From positions 5,952,392-6,016,391 of the forward strand of contig CM018036.1 of NCBI GenBank assembly GCA_008638375.1: a stretch of 64,000 bases of DNA, read 5' to 3'. The stretch's first letter is position 1. Every line of letters begins with the position of its first letter. Positions 48,472 through 60,229 of the stretch are shown one piece after another. Origin of the DNA: Nyssa sinensis (Eukaryota; Streptophyta; Magnoliopsida; Cornales; Nyssaceae). The notes under the pieces are model-generated. The model worked only from the letters and a program-made list of their open reading frames with translations. It made no database searches and was not told where the DNA came from. The position numbers and the translations under genes were made by a program.

Positions 48472-51400
48472 ATGGACTGGAATTTCAAGACACCTTCATG
48501 GGATTTAGCTGAATTTGAACAGGAAACCTGTCCCAACAACATCAATCCGATTACTGGCTCAAGTAACTCTGGAGGTCAGGGTCCTAAGGGGGACTTTTCA
48601 ATTGATTTGAAGCTTGGTCAGGTTGTTGATTCTGGTAATGAGTCCTCGGACACTTCAAAGGTGCCATGTGTTCCGAAAATGGCATCTTCGCCTTCAGGCT
48701 CATCAAAGAGGGCACGGGCAGTTAGCAATGGAATTCAGACAGCATCATGCCTGGTGGATGGATGCAATGCAGACCTTAGTAACTGCAGGGAGTACCATAG
48801 GCGGCACAAGGTCTGTGAGCTCCATTCTAAGACTCCACAGGTTACAATCGGAGGCAAAAGACAGCGGTTCTGCCAGCAGTGCAGCAGGTATGAATTATGG
48901 TATTAGTGATTCTGATAAGCAAGAATGTATTCCTATGTGGTGTTCATAATTAATTGTGGTTTCTTGGTTACTTGAATTTCATTCCAGAATAGCATAGTAT
49001 GCCAATTTTAGTGATTTTTGTTTGTTCTCAAATAAGTATTTTGAGCCTCTATTGTTTTCCTTATTTGTTTCATAGGTTGATAACTTGGTTTCATTGTAAA
49101 ATACTGTGTATTAGTTAGGCCGTATCTTATTTTGTTGCCAACAAGATATTTGGCATTACATTTATGGAGAGGTTTGCGACTTGTGAGTGATAATCACGAT
49201 CTTAAGCAACAAATTTGGTAAAACTGGTCTGTAATTTATTCCATGGTTTAATAAGGTCTAGTTATGTGAAAAAAACAACACAAACTTGTTGGAAATTTAA
49301 TTTCATCTAGGCCTATTGTCATTTCTGCATTTTATTAGGGCTCTGGCATTATAAAGGTTAGTGATAAGTTGCTAACTGCATGTAGAAACTAATATCTGTG
49401 GTCCTCTTCCAGTGAGTTCTACATCTTTTTATGGCTTTGGCATATTTCCTTGTAGAGTTACATCGCATTTTCTCGAGTCTACTTTTCTCTATTGAATATT
49501 ACTTATCAGCTTCCCATAACATAACATTTAAGAAAGAAAACCCGTTGAATCATTGCTCTTGACCTTTTTGCCTCAACAAATGGTCGTAATGAGTTATTAG
49601 AGAATCGATAGCAATGATGATTAATGGTTGTTATAGTGGTGGTACATGATCACTCTGAAAAAGTATTTTCATTTTCTGCCGTTTACTTGAACAAGGAACC
49701 TAATTAGAGAAGCTAGGGTTGCTTGCTAGTCAGAGTGACTAGAATGTAGGTTAATTCCCACTTCGAAGATCTTTCATGCCGGGAAAGTCTGATGCAACCT
49801 TACTGCCTTCCTATGCATTAATTTTCCCTTGAGCCACTTTATTCTAAGCATCTACTTGTTACCATGAATTGGAGAGTATTGGCTGAAAAAATCTTGTAAA
49901 TGTGCTTTGGCCAAATGATATCAATTCTCTTATAACTCATTAACTTAATGAAAATTTCAAGACTGATTTTTGGGTTTAATGTCATTTTGGTATCTCAATC
50001 AATTTCTATATTTATCAATGTTAATTTAGTAAGTTCAAAATTTTGAAACATTGTCTCTAATTGTTCAAGGACTGAAAGATATGGCAAAACCATAATTCTA
50101 AAACCTTTCTTCTGCTGCTGTAATTGAATTTAGATGGTTTATCCAAACAAATACTCCTCTGATATGTAATCTTATGCACTCCATATTTTCCTATCTTAAG
50201 GTGTAGAGTGGTGACAGTAAAAGCTGAAAGTGACAGAGGAAATGAATTCCATGAGTAGAGGTTACAAATTCAAGGCCAGATGTTTCCTTACATCAGTTCT
50301 TCTTCTCATTTAGATATAATGATGGCATATTTTAACTTTAACTGATATCTAACAATGAGCTATTTAGTCTCTCCTGCATTGACTCCTCGTCTTCTTTTCC
50401 TGCATTTTTCTTCTTTCACAAGTCTAAAGTTCCTAAACCATTCCATCACTTTTTTGTAGGTTCCATTCACTTGAGGAATTTGATGATGGAAAGAGAAGCT
50501 GCAGGAAACGTCTTGATGGACACAACCGTCGACGAAGGAAGCCTCAGCCAGAACCCGTGTCACGCTCTGGAGTTTTTTTACCCAATTACCAAGGTTTGGA
50601 TCATCATTTAAAGAATTTCTACTTTAAGGATTTGTTTTCACTATTTTTTTAGATTTCAATCTCATCTTTGGTTAACTATAATAAGGTCTAGTGTACTCAA
50701 TTTCAGCTTTAAAGCAGTATATATATGGAATCACATGCACATGCATAGACACACTCTAGGACAAACAAGAATCTTTAGAAGAAAAAAGTTCCTCTGAAAC
50801 TTTTTAATTCAAGAATCTAGTCTGTTAAATGCTTCAACTTGCCCACTGATGGTCACTATTCTTTTTTTCCTCCTCCATTTTCTTCTTTTAGCTATTGATG
50901 AGGTGGGATGATTCTACTTACATGAGATGTGTGCTCGAGAGAAACTCAAGAAAGATTGACTTACTGTGGGTAAAATGATTTTTAATTGCTGATATCCTTT
51001 GGGTTTTTTTTCTTCTCTCAGGAAAAGTTTGATGATTAAAATATATGACTAAATTTGTAACCTTACCAGAATACTTCACTTTGAATCTTTTTGATGCCCC
51101 TCTCGAACTCCAGTGATAGATCTTACCGACTTTTAGAAATTTACCTCAGTGGTGAATTGATTTGAAATCATCCTATCAAAACACAATCTAAAACTATATG
51201 CGAAGTCTTAGCATGCAACTTTAACGGGCAAGTTGGATAATAATACTATTATTATTATTATTATTTTAAAGTTGTTCTAGACAACCAAAATTCCAGTTGT
51301 TGACTCTGTTGTAATCCCCAGTTGATTCTGATTTTCCATCTGTTACTTTATCAAATAATAGCATATATTAGGAGCCTCCAAGTTAGGTGTAATTGATCTG

Positions 51401-52117
51401 ATGATTGGAGTATTATGCACACAAACACACTTTTTCTGTTTCACTTTCTATACAAAGTGATTTCAAGTTTTTTTTTTTTTTTAGTAAAATTATGTACTCC
51501 TTTCAGGCACCAGATTGTTTCCATTCTCTAGTCCACATGTATATCCAACTCCTGCTGTGGCAAACTCTGTCTGGACTGGAGTTGTCAAGGCGGAGCAAGA
51601 TGCTAAGCTTTATAAGCAGCACCCCCATTTGCACCTGCTTGACAAACAAAACTCGTTTGCTGGATCCTCCTCTAGCAATTACAAAGGAGGGAAGCAATTT
51701 GATTTCCTGCACGGCGCTAACCTCGCGCTCAGCAGCCAAACAGTTCCAGAAGCTTCAGTCTGCCGGCCACTTCTCAAATCCATCACTCCATCGGAAAGTG
51801 GTGGGAGTAGCAGTGAAATGTTCTGTGGTGGTTTATCAAGTCCAGTTCTCAATTCGGATTGTGCTCTCTCTCTTCTGTCATCGGCACCAACACAGACATC
51901 TGGGATCAGTTTGAGCCACATGGTGCCGCCCGATTCAACCCCACTGGCACATCCCTTGGGCCCAAACCTGCATTATAGCAATCTAGTGCCTATGAATTCT
52001 CTTTTTGTTTCTAATGCTAGTGACACTGATGTCCATTGCCAGGGAATGTTTCACATGGGGCCTGCTGTCTCCTCTGATAATGAAACCCCGGAAACACTTC
52101 CCTTCTACTGGGAATAG
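48472..52117 (+). CDS. SBP-box transcription factor, SPL13/SPL16-like, miR156-targeted
   Basis: Three coding exons (48,472-48,887; 50,460-50,593; 51,507-52,117) join to 386 residues. The protein begins [18 protein letters not shown], the N-terminal signature of the SPL13/16 group. The SBP domain spans about residues 93-168, with zinc ligands Cys93, Cys98, Cys115, His118 and Cys134, Cys137, His141, Cys153. A bipartite nuclear signal (KRSCRKR to RRRRK, about 150-166) overlaps its end. A phase-2 intron falls after Arg139 inside the domain, as is usual in the family. The C-terminus ends in LPFYWE. SBP proteins bind GTAC cores and drive the juvenile-to-adult transition and shoot or flower development in the nucleus. 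The start codon was chosen because it gives the conserved N-terminus. All joins keep frame and no lesion is seen. SPL13 versus SPL16 cannot be separated by eye. Confidence 0.93.
51861..51880 (+). promoter_or_regulatory. miR156 target site in the SPL coding sequence
   Basis: GTGCTCTCTCTCTTCTGTCA pairs with miR156 along 20 bases with one mismatch (position 7 from the site's 5' end), the arrangement found in most miR156-regulated SPL genes. It encodes the Ala-Leu-Ser-Leu-Leu-Ser block in the last exon. Cleavage and translational repression by miR156 in the juvenile phase are expected from the family. Confidence 0.92.
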
Positions 52118-52379
52118 TTGTTCTCTTTGTTGCAGAATGACTCTGGTTCTTGTTTTTGGAGATTTTTGAATCTTTTCCTAAGATGTAAACCTGGTTTATT
52201 AAATATTTTAGCCCTTTTTCTTCTCTCTTTCGCGGATAAAATATATCAGCTCCATGTTTCTTCCTTTTCTGGAAGTACTGTGCTTCTTGATGATTATTCT
52301 TATGCTGTCATCTTTTTATGTTCTGCAGCCTGCTAATTATAATTGATAGTTATGTAAGGGGAAGAGGATAAACGTTTTC

Positions 52380-53190
52380 AATACATAATAAAATATGTTT
52401 CCACCTTGTTAATCATTAATTTGTGAGCAATATTGATTGAGATTAGTGTGGAAGTGAAACAGATCTGTCAATTAACCTTTGCTCATTCTCCTTCTATACT
52501 TGATCTACGACCTGAATTGCCAAATTCAATGGTGACTAAGAAGGGTGTTTGGTGGAACGGATGGCAGCCAAAATCACAGGTCGCGCCTACGATTTTGGCA
52601 ACGCTCCACCAACCGACCCCTAAGGATTTAAGCTTCATTTGAAGTTTTGTAGCATCCCAAAATGTTACAAATTATGATAATATACCTATATTGGCAAAGG
52701 GTGAGGTTTATACGGCAACTTTTAGAATCATTATTTGACAAAAGGATATCATAATCGGGATTTACGCATTGAAATAGGCTATCTGGTCAATTTTGATGAA
52801 AACCTGCATTAAGGCTGCGATTTACATTACTTTTATCTACAAAAGTTATTCTTCCCTCTTGCTCTCATTTTGCTACTAATCTACTTTGTCATATTATGTT
52901 AATCTACATTAACAAAATATAGACTTAGACCTCATCATTACATCAGTAGATCATTCACAGTCTACCTTCAACAAGTGCAAAGTTGTAGGTAGAATTTAAA
53001 AGCTTTATTGTATCTTGGACTACTGATTGCGAAAATCTCGTTTACATAGCCATCTTCAAATTGATGGCGGCAAATCTAATATGTGCTGCATATTATATCT
53101 CATGAAATGACTCATTTTTTAACGGCCCTCTTCTTTTTCCACTGTTCTAGTAGATAATATTTGTTAGGACGTAGAGCATCACTGTGACGT
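52380..53190. other. Region downstream of the SPL gene, no gene seen
   Basis: An AATAAAATATG motif at about 52,388 may serve as a polyadenylation signal. A GC-richer patch at about 52,540-52,625, with GGTGTTTGGTGGAACGGATG on the left and CCAACCGACCCC on the right, is weakly palindromic and may be transposon-derived. Nothing else is recognised. Confidence 0.35.
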
Positions 53191-53199
53191 ATGATTTTC

Positions 53200-53475
53200 T
53201 AAACATACTTATCAAGTTGTCATTGAAAAGTGATGCTGACACTTTTTCAGTCCTGACACATCGTAAGTCAATATTGTCCGATTTGTCCTCATGGGGGTGG
53301 GCGCACTGGATTTGTTCTGTAAGCGAGATACATGACCATGCCTGCTTTGAGGAGGCCTTGTGTTAGGAAAAGAAGTAGTTTGAAAGCTTATAAGCGACAT
53401 CAGTGCTCGACTCCTAACCGATATGAGACTCAAAGTGATACAACAAAAAGATACATTGACAGGCACTACAAATGC
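53200..53475 (-). mobile_element. TRIM/LTR-like fragment
   Basis: Read on the minus strand, TGAGTCTCATATCGGTTAGG, GTCG, CTTATAAGC (TATA-like) and TTCCTAACACAAGGCC occur in this order. The 'CATCGGTTAGGAG ... TATAAG ... CCTAACAC' arrangement is common in small plant LTR elements of the TRIM type. No internal domain or second LTR was found. The assignment is by motif resemblance only. Confidence 0.35.
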
Positions 53476-53559
53476 ACGAGCTATTGCACACTTGCATTTC
53501 CATCAAGTTTCAAGGTAGAATTTTATTCGATTTTCTTCAGCTTCTATTTTAGATGAATT

Positions 53560-55000
53560 GTGAAAATGTACTATTTATTAGAATTAAATAACTTAAAAAA
53601 AAATACTGGTTAAGTTAAATTATTAAACTTTTTAATAAATATATTGATAAGTGCTTAAAATGATATTGTAATGTTTGAAAGAATCATAGAAAAAATTTGT
53701 TTAAATATGAATTGTCTTTCTTATCCTTGGATATTAAATTGTGTATTTAATAATGTACTATATTTATAAAATTATATTATCTTTATAAATAAAAATATAT
53801 ATAACAATAAAATAAGTAATTATTTATTTTTGTATTAAGCATAATATTGTTTATTTTAATATTTAGCGTAATAGGTATACTTTAATATTAAGTATAGTAT
53901 TAATTAGTTTAATATTAAACACTAATATTATTTATTTTAATATTAAATCTTAACCACATTAAGAACATAATATTATTTAAATACATAATAAGAGGGAGGC
54001 GTGAAACCGGAAGTCATTTTTGAAAATGAGAGGGACTCAACAGTCAATAGACCAATGGCATGACAGTAAATAGATCAAAAAAGGGGGGGTTCTCGGATTA
54101 GCTGACTAAAAAATTGGGCATAGCATTTTGGAGAAGCCCACCCACCCAGCTTTTCCAGTTCGACCGTTTTCAGGTTGGACAGTGGTAGAAAACGGCGGCC
54201 CACATTCCTCATCCAAACTTTCATCTAACTGCAAGTACAGTTTGGGCTTTACAGAAAAGGCCAAACACGTGGCTGGGCCGCCCAACCAAACAAGGCCGAA
54301 TCAAAGGATTTGTGTTCTTGTTTGGAGCCCAAGCGAAGCAAGTGGTCAGATAATAGCATGGGCCTTAGGCCTATTACCACACAGTAATATTTCTTAACCT
54401 TTTGTTTTAGTATAGAAGGGGGAAGGGGGGATTATTCCAAGTATGTGCGTGTGTATATGCAACGACTCAAATTTTGAATTTTTTTGTCATATGAAGCGAA
54501 GAATTTTTAATCACATCGTTTCGATTTGTTTTAACTGCTCCTGTAATACTTCTTGCTATAGCTATAAACGAGATAAATATATCAAATAATATAAATATGC
54601 CAAATAATATTTGCTCACATTTGACTCTAAAAATTAAGGAAAAAATAGATTTACATCTCATGACCTAATTTGATTTTGACCCCTCGTGATATAAAACGAA
54701 ACATTAATATCTCATTAATAATTTAATATCTTTTGTTATAGTAATTAAAATAATACAGTTAGAAATTATGTCAAAATCAATAGAAGATAGAAACTAATAT
54801 CCAGAAGGGATAACGTGTCATCGGACTAGATTACAAGGGCAATAAAATATAAATTCTTCTATTGAAATTTGCTTCACATTTGATATTTCAATCACGATCA
54901 CAGAGACGTTAATGTCACAGAAATATTAATGTCACGTTTTAAATCAAAAGGGGATTAAAGTGAAAAGTAAGGCAATAAAAAATAATTTAAAGTTCATGAA
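53560..55000. other. Intergenic, no gene recognised
   Basis: Very AT-rich up to 54,000. A GC-richer patch follows (about 54,060-54,400) with a CACGTGGC motif (about 54,267); it encodes no recognisable protein and may be promoter-like or transposon DNA. Confidence 0.35.
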
Positions 55001-55019
55001 GTAGAAAGGGACAATAAAT

Positions 55020-56975
55020 GGAGTTTGTCCCATCAATACTAAGCAGCAAAATAAACGTGATATTGGCACATGTAAATTAAATTAAAGGACCTAATTAACA
55101 TAGCTATATTTCCAGCATCATCACTCTCTCAACAACGACAGCATGAAGATTAAGGAAGCAAGAAATTCATCTCATATATATATATATATATATATGTTTG
55201 TCCCATCAATACTAAGCAGCAAAATAAACGTGATATTGGCACATGTAAATCAAATTAAAGGACCTAATTAACATAGCTATATTTCCAGCATCATCACTCT
55301 CTCAACAACTACAGCATGAAGATTAAGGAAGCAAGAAATTCATCTCATATATATATATGTGTGTGTGTGTGTGTGTAGTGTTAGTGGCTATGCATGGTAC
55401 TGGCTTCGTGGTGGGGGTATATATATAGGTGTGTATAAGCAAGGTTTTAAGTGTTAGATAATTTTAAATATAGGAGTTAAAAATACTATTAAATATTAAA
55501 AATATAATGAACATGATGTAGAAATAAGATAAAGAAAAACTTAGCGGCTGAGGCGTGTGCAATGACATTGTCTTTAAGAGTGATTTCGTCCCTTCAGAGG
55601 AAGAACCTCGATGTAGCAGATGGTGTCCTGGCCACCCTTTAAGATACAACAGTTGATCCGCACAAGTGTACACTCGAAATGTTTGGATCAATTGAACAAT
55701 CTTTCACGATTCTCTAATACTTTGGTAGATATAGAATGAATAGTGACAAAAATTCTCAACAAAAAGAATAGAATTTTAAGTGGGTTGAAAAACAAAGAAA
55801 CTCTCAACAAAATAAAGAAATTCTCATCAGCAACTTAGAGCTCAAAGCTTGTATTTTATATCTCAAGAGTTCATTGGTCGGTATAAAAGTTGCAAGTGAA
55901 AGAAATAAAGGAAGATCATTTTATTCATAAAATATGTCTGACCTTGATTGAGGATCTTTGTCTAAAACAGTTAGTCAATTAAATATAGGAGGAAAGTTGG
56001 CTATCAATATATATATATCTATATATATATATATAGTTTGACAATTGAAATATAATACAAATCAAACATACGAATAATGCTAGACAATCAAATTAGGAAG
56101 CTTTCTTTCTATGGGATAAGTATTTTAAAATACTCATATATGCCAACATTAAGTAACAGTTGTAACGGTCGTGGTAATGTAGATGCAGGAGATATAATGA
56201 GTATAACGTAATGGATGCGGTTACTAGGAGTGTGAATTTTTTTCATTGCACAACTCTCAAAAATTGTAATACCTGTAACATTAACGTGATGGTCACAACA
56301 AACATGAAATTTATTCTGCTGTGATATTGGATGTAAGAAGATTAGTATTGGGTGATACCATTACGTAACATCTATTATATTACATAATGGCTGCTATTTC
56401 AAACCCTGTTAAAAAAAAGAAGAAGAAGAAAGTGGAGACATGGAGATGTTAGCACGAAAGAAAAATGGTTAATTGAACTGTCGACGTCTTTGCTTTCAGT
56501 GGAAAGGGTGACAATTTATACAAAGTTTATATTTTTATTTTTCCATTAGGTCTTCCTCAACACATTTAGTGGTTGATGACAATAAGACAGTTGAAGAAGA
56601 AGATCACTTTCCTCAATAGTGTGCCATTTTCATTTTCAAAACAATGCTTCTAATACTAAGTAGTTTATCATTTTGTTTAAACCTAATTTTGATTTATAAC
56701 AGTTACCAATTAATCTTCATTTGAATTAAAACCTAAGAAAATACAAAAGTTAAAAACTGTTAAGCTATGAAACTGAAAACCAATTACGATTAATTTTAGG
56801 ATTATATAAAGGCATTTTTTATATAAAATATTTTATAAACAACCATGTCAAAGCAAAGTATGTGGCCAAAATTCAGAATTGTAATGGCATATGAATCTTC
56901 CTTTGATCTGGTTTACTCTTTCGGTGACCTTGACTATTCAGGTTTACACATGCAAATTAAAATTTATATTCAAAT

Positions 56976-57020
<45 letters not shown>
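55020..57020. repeat. Non-coding duplicated block, copy 1
   Basis: This block and 61,505-62,435 share a colinear series of motifs: GATATTGGCAC, CAAATTAAAGGACC, CATCATCACT.TCTCAA, AAGAAAAATGGTT, CCTAATTTTGAT, AAGTTAAAA, ATGTCAAA.CAAAG, a TCTGGTTTA/CTGGTTTATT motif, CAGGTTTAC/AAGTTTACCCATGC. Copy 1 additionally contains a near-identical internal duplication, a possible insertion at about 55,440-56,100 and a (CT)n(TA)n run at its end. The encoded function, if any, is unknown; no long reading frame is shared. Confidence 0.65.
55026..55351. repeat. Recent internal tandem duplication, about 176 bp period
   Basis: The segment starting TTTGTCCCATCAATACTAAG occurs at about 55,024 and again at 55,198 and runs to AAGAAATTCATCTCATATAT. 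Over about 155 bases I see only two substitutions (ATTAAATT/ATCAAATT and ACGAC/ACTAC). A (TA)n tract ends each unit and probably mediated the duplication. Confidence 0.85.
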
Positions 57021-57029
<9 letters not shown>

Positions 57030-57076
57030 TTACCAACAGAATAAAGGAACATATTATTAATGAAAAGAGAGTACAA

Positions 57077-57292
57077 GCCCAAGAAAAAGTGGATGGTTGA
57101 CCGCAACTAATAGACTTGCTTCCCAAGGTCGCTAGGTCGAAACTCAGCGGCCCCACTTTCTCTTGGGATTATTCTATACGGGGTGCTGTCTTAATTTTAA
57201 TTGGACCTCGTCATAGTGGACAATAGAATTGGTCTTCTGGATTAATCGACCTGAAAAATCGGATACTCGAGTTATCAAAAAAAAAAAAAAAC
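57077..57292 (+). mobile_element. tRNA-type SINE with target-site duplication
   Basis: The body starts GCCCAAGAAAAAGTGG and ends in an A-run of about fifteen bases after GAGTTATC. It is flanked by AGAGAGTACAA (57,066-57,076 and 57,293-57,303). AGGTCGAAACT (57,134-57,144) resembles an RNA polymerase III box B, GGTTCGANNCC. The later part, with GGGGTGCTGTCT, ATTGGTCTTCTGGATTAATC and ATCGGATACTCGAGTTATC, matches a widespread plant SINE type known to me by its 'ATTAATCGGTC..GGATACC' tail. Transcription competence is unlikely, because box A is not clear. Confidence 0.65.
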
Positions 57293-57303
57293 AGAGAGTA
57301 CAA

Positions 57304-57650
57304 ATTAAAGTATATAATTAATCGGACCCCATGCTAGAGTTATCAAAAAAAAAAAAAAAAAAGAGTACAAGGTATATAATTAATCGGATCCTCTCGCTAA
57401 TGGATGGTGAAAAGAGTATAAGGTATATAATTAATCGGGCTTTTCGCTAGTGAATGATAGGATTGGTCCCCCGAATTAATCGGTCAGAAGAATCGGATAC
57501 CTGAGTTACCAAAAAAAGAAAAAAAGAGTATAAGGTATATAATTAATCAGGCTTTTTGTTAGTAAACGATAAAATTGGTCTCTTAAATTAAACGACATGA
57601 AAGATCAGATAACTGAGTTATCAAAAAAAAAAAAAAAAAGAGTACAAAGT
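57304..57650 (+). repeat. Iterated partial SINE 3' tails
   Basis: Several 3' pieces of the same SINE follow head to tail, each beginning after an AGAGTAYAAGGTATATAATT type stretch and ending in GAGTTATC or GAGTTACC plus an A-run (about 57,340-57,361, 57,509-57,525 and 57,621-57,639). The repeated AGAGTACAA stretch corresponds to the target duplication of the full SINE. The pieces contain GGATTGGTCCCCCGAATTAA-type sequence with different degrees of truncation. Confidence 0.6.
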
Positions 57651-57716
57651 ATTCAAGACATCAGCAAAAGAGCTTAAAGGTTTCATCCGAACTAAGTTGG
57701 AACCAAATCAAAACCA

Positions 57717-57942
57717 ATCAAATGCAAGCGCACAACCGCGAAGAGAGAAATAAGAAAGCAACAAGGATAACCAATACATCCATAATACAATATATATATG
57801 TAGTGTTGAATATCAAGCGCGCGCACAACCGAATCAAATTCAAGCGCGCAACCGTGAAGAGAGAAATAAGAAAGGCAATAAGGAGAACGAATACATCCAT
57901 ATACAATATATATATATATATATATAGTGTTGAATATCAAGT
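57717..57942. repeat. Direct duplication, about 110-bp unit
   Basis: AATCAAATGCAAGCGCACAA, CGCGAAGAGAGAAATAAGAA, AATACATCCAT, a (TA)n run and GTGTTGAATATCAAG occur twice in a row. The second copy has several substitutions and a longer (TA)n run. Non-coding. Confidence 0.8.
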
Positions 57943-57959
57943 TTCTTACTTTTTTTTCC

Positions 57960-58297
57960 CTCTCCTTTTCTAATATTAGAGGGTTTTATCTATCATTTGT
58001 AATAGGTTGTGTTCATGCCAAACATGAGAGCAAAGATCTCAACAACGAGAAGCAATCATGGGGAATAAAACTTCTTAGCAGTGCTTTAAACTTCTTTTGG
58101 TGCAGGTCGCCTTTTCTTTTGTGTTGTCTTCTTCTGGAGTACTGCATGGTTTTTAGTTTGGTTTTGGGCTTTTTGTTTAGCATCTTGTCATTTCTCTTCT
58201 CTTCTCTCTTCCTCCATTGTAGTCGTATTTCGGTGTATCTCTTGTACTTCTTTCTTACTTCAATAAGATCTTATCTTCTTTGCTGATAAAAAAAGAA
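57960..58297 (+). mobile_element. LINE-like 3' end
   Basis: A T-rich stretch ends in TTACTTCAATAAGATCTTAT, CTTCTTTGCTGATA and an A-rich tail. The 'CTTCAATAAAAT..TTTGCTGATAAAAA' ending is the usual 3' end of plant LINEs. Only the untranslated part and perhaps the last codons remain. A related tail fragment lies at about 60,490-60,690. Confidence 0.45.
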
Positions 58298-58710
58298 AAA
58301 AGAAAAAACAAAAAACAAAAGCATAGAACCCAAAACTGAACTGATTAGAGTTATTGCAAATTGGTCTATGCCACCACCAAGCAGCTGAGATAGTCAAGGC
58401 CGCCACCACCAAGCAACTCAAGCTAATCCAAAGATTGTAAACCAGCCCCGAATGAATCCAGGAGATACTGAACCCAGCCTCTGAACCAAAAGACCTGAAG
58501 CAGCAACTTTCCGAAACCAAAAATCTACTCATATAAAACAAGCTACAGAATTTAGGCTATCTTTGGTACGTTGAAATGAAATATCAATTTATGAAATGAA
58601 ATAAAAAATAAAATAAAAATTACCCATCTAGGTTAAATGAATACTTAGAAATTTTTTTTAATGAAATGCCCATTCCATAGAATATATATTTTGTCTGTTT
58701 TCTTTTTCTA

Positions 58711-58815
58711 TCTGCGCCGCTCTACTCTCTTTTCTTTTCTGTTTTCTTTTCTACCTCTGCGCCGCTCTACTCTCTTTTCTTTTCTGTTTTCTCTTCTACC
58801 TCTGCGCCGCTTCTT
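58711..58815. repeat. 50-bp minisatellite, just over two units
   Basis: CTGCGCCGCTCTACTCTCTT plus TTCTTTTCTGTTTTCTTTTC and TACCT repeats twice, and a partial third unit starts CTGCGCCGCTTCT. The strand asymmetry (pyrimidine-rich) is strong. Non-coding. Confidence 0.8.
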
Positions 58816-59274
58816 CTCCAAACGACTACATTGTATTAGACTGAATTCATACAGAAACTAAACAAAAGAGCTCCTTATATAAGAAGGTTATGAGATTGTA
58901 CATGAAAAATATAAATAAAGGAAACAAATTATAGAATTCTAATCCTACTAGCATTATACAATAATATATATGTGACGATTAACCTTAACCTTAACCCTAG
59001 TATCACAATAATATATAGGTAACTCTAACATACTTCTAACATATACCACCATTATCATAAATAACAAAAGGTTGGAGTTTTAAACTTGTTCCAAGATAAT
59101 GCCTTCTACAAGATTTTGATCACCTCCCAAGAAATGCTTAAACTTGAAAATGCCAACCTTATCAGGTAGCCAACAGGCCTTGGGATACAAAACAAGCTCA
59201 CTTGAGCCCCATCAAATTGAAGAGTACCGCAGCACTGAGGAAACAACATGACATACACAGGCTTTTGCTAACCC

Positions 59275-59905
59275 ACAATCATTAGAATTCCTTGGAGATT
59301 AAATACTATGTCATTAATAGAGTAATCATTCCAACCCAACTCGAATTTCACCCAGAAAGCAACTCTTACTTTCATCAAATCCTTAACAAACTCCCAATTA
59401 GGTTGAGCTTTGTTAAATATACAGTTATTTATTTGCTTCCAAGACCCTTAAACTTAAAAATTTGCCACCAAATGAAAACTACTTTGATACAGTTTGGAAC
59501 TACCCATTTCAGCCCCCACCAGTTGATGCAGTCAGACCACACTCTCCAAACTTCTATACAGAATAAAAGGGAATGAATGATCAGGGCTTTCAATCTCCTT
59601 GCTACAAATACAAGAGCAATCTTCTTCATCTCTAAGAATGCCAAACTTTAGTAGGAGATTTGCAGTCTTAATTCTATTGTTTCCAAACTAGCCACCGGAA
59701 AAATTGGACTTTTGGAGGGGAAGCATTGTGCCACAAAAATTTCATAATCTCAATTCTGAGATTAAGGGAGGATAAGGGATCATGATGAGTTGCTTGGTTT
59801 GTAGGAATATCTCTACAGCCTTGATAGAAAACAAGAGTTGTAGCACCCCTACGTGGTGTATGAAATGGGCTCACTTTGGCTCTTAGCCTGGCCTGGAGCT
59901 CCAAA
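59275..59905 (-). pseudogene. LINE reverse-transcriptase zinc-binding (zf-RVT) region remnant
   Basis: On the minus strand IMKFLWHNASPPKVQFFRWL (about 59,700-59,755) opens the zf-RVT domain that follows reverse transcriptase in plant LINE polyproteins. KTANLLLKFGILRDEEDC with a CSCIC cluster, then ESPDHSF, VWSDCINWWGLKWVVPN and, further on, VKDLMKVRVAFWVKFELGWN continue it in shifting frames. Stop codons and frameshifts make it a dead copy. Its upstream border is the poly-C tract at 59,906. Confidence 0.7.
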
Positions 59906-59937
59906 CCCCCCCCTCCCCCCCCCCCCCCCCCCCCCCC
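59906..59937. repeat. Long poly-C tract (C8-T-C23)
   Basis: Thirty-two bases are C except for one T. Such long G/C homopolymers are rare in AT-rich plant DNA. The tract lies exactly at the upstream edge of the LINE fragment. On the opposite strand it is a G-run able to form a quadruplex. Its exact length in the genome is uncertain because long homopolymers assemble poorly. Confidence 0.8.
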
Positions 59938-60229
59938 TTCTCTCTCTAGAAAGCATACAGAACATTCCAGAGATATATAAGTACAGTTGTTTAGGAAAGT
60001 TATGCAGCTTTAACAACATTTAAAAAGATGTTGTCAACAATAAATAGCTCTCCAAAGAGCAAAAACAGATTGAAAGATTTAAGGACTTATGCAGCCAACT
60101 CACCAAAAGATTAAAAGAACTATATATGAGGATTGCTATATATAGTTATCATCTTTCACAATCCCAAATCACTACTACATCACCTCTTTGTAGTTATGCA
60201 TGATGGGTTAACATGATTTTTATTTTATT

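Noticed and set aside
48614..48949. Overlapping plus-strand frame of 111 codons
   Set aside because: It is an out-of-frame shadow of SPL exon 1; only the MDWNFK frame gives the SBP domain.
51405..51921. Long alternative frames across the last SPL exon
   Set aside because: They cross the intron border and lack family similarity; the frame with the miR156 block and LPFYWE end is the coding one.
57927..58286. A 119-codon frame rich in Leu, Phe and Ser
   Set aside because: It lies in T-rich LINE 3' DNA ending in CAATAAGATC and GCTGATA plus A-run; hydrophobicity comes from the T content, not from a membrane protein.
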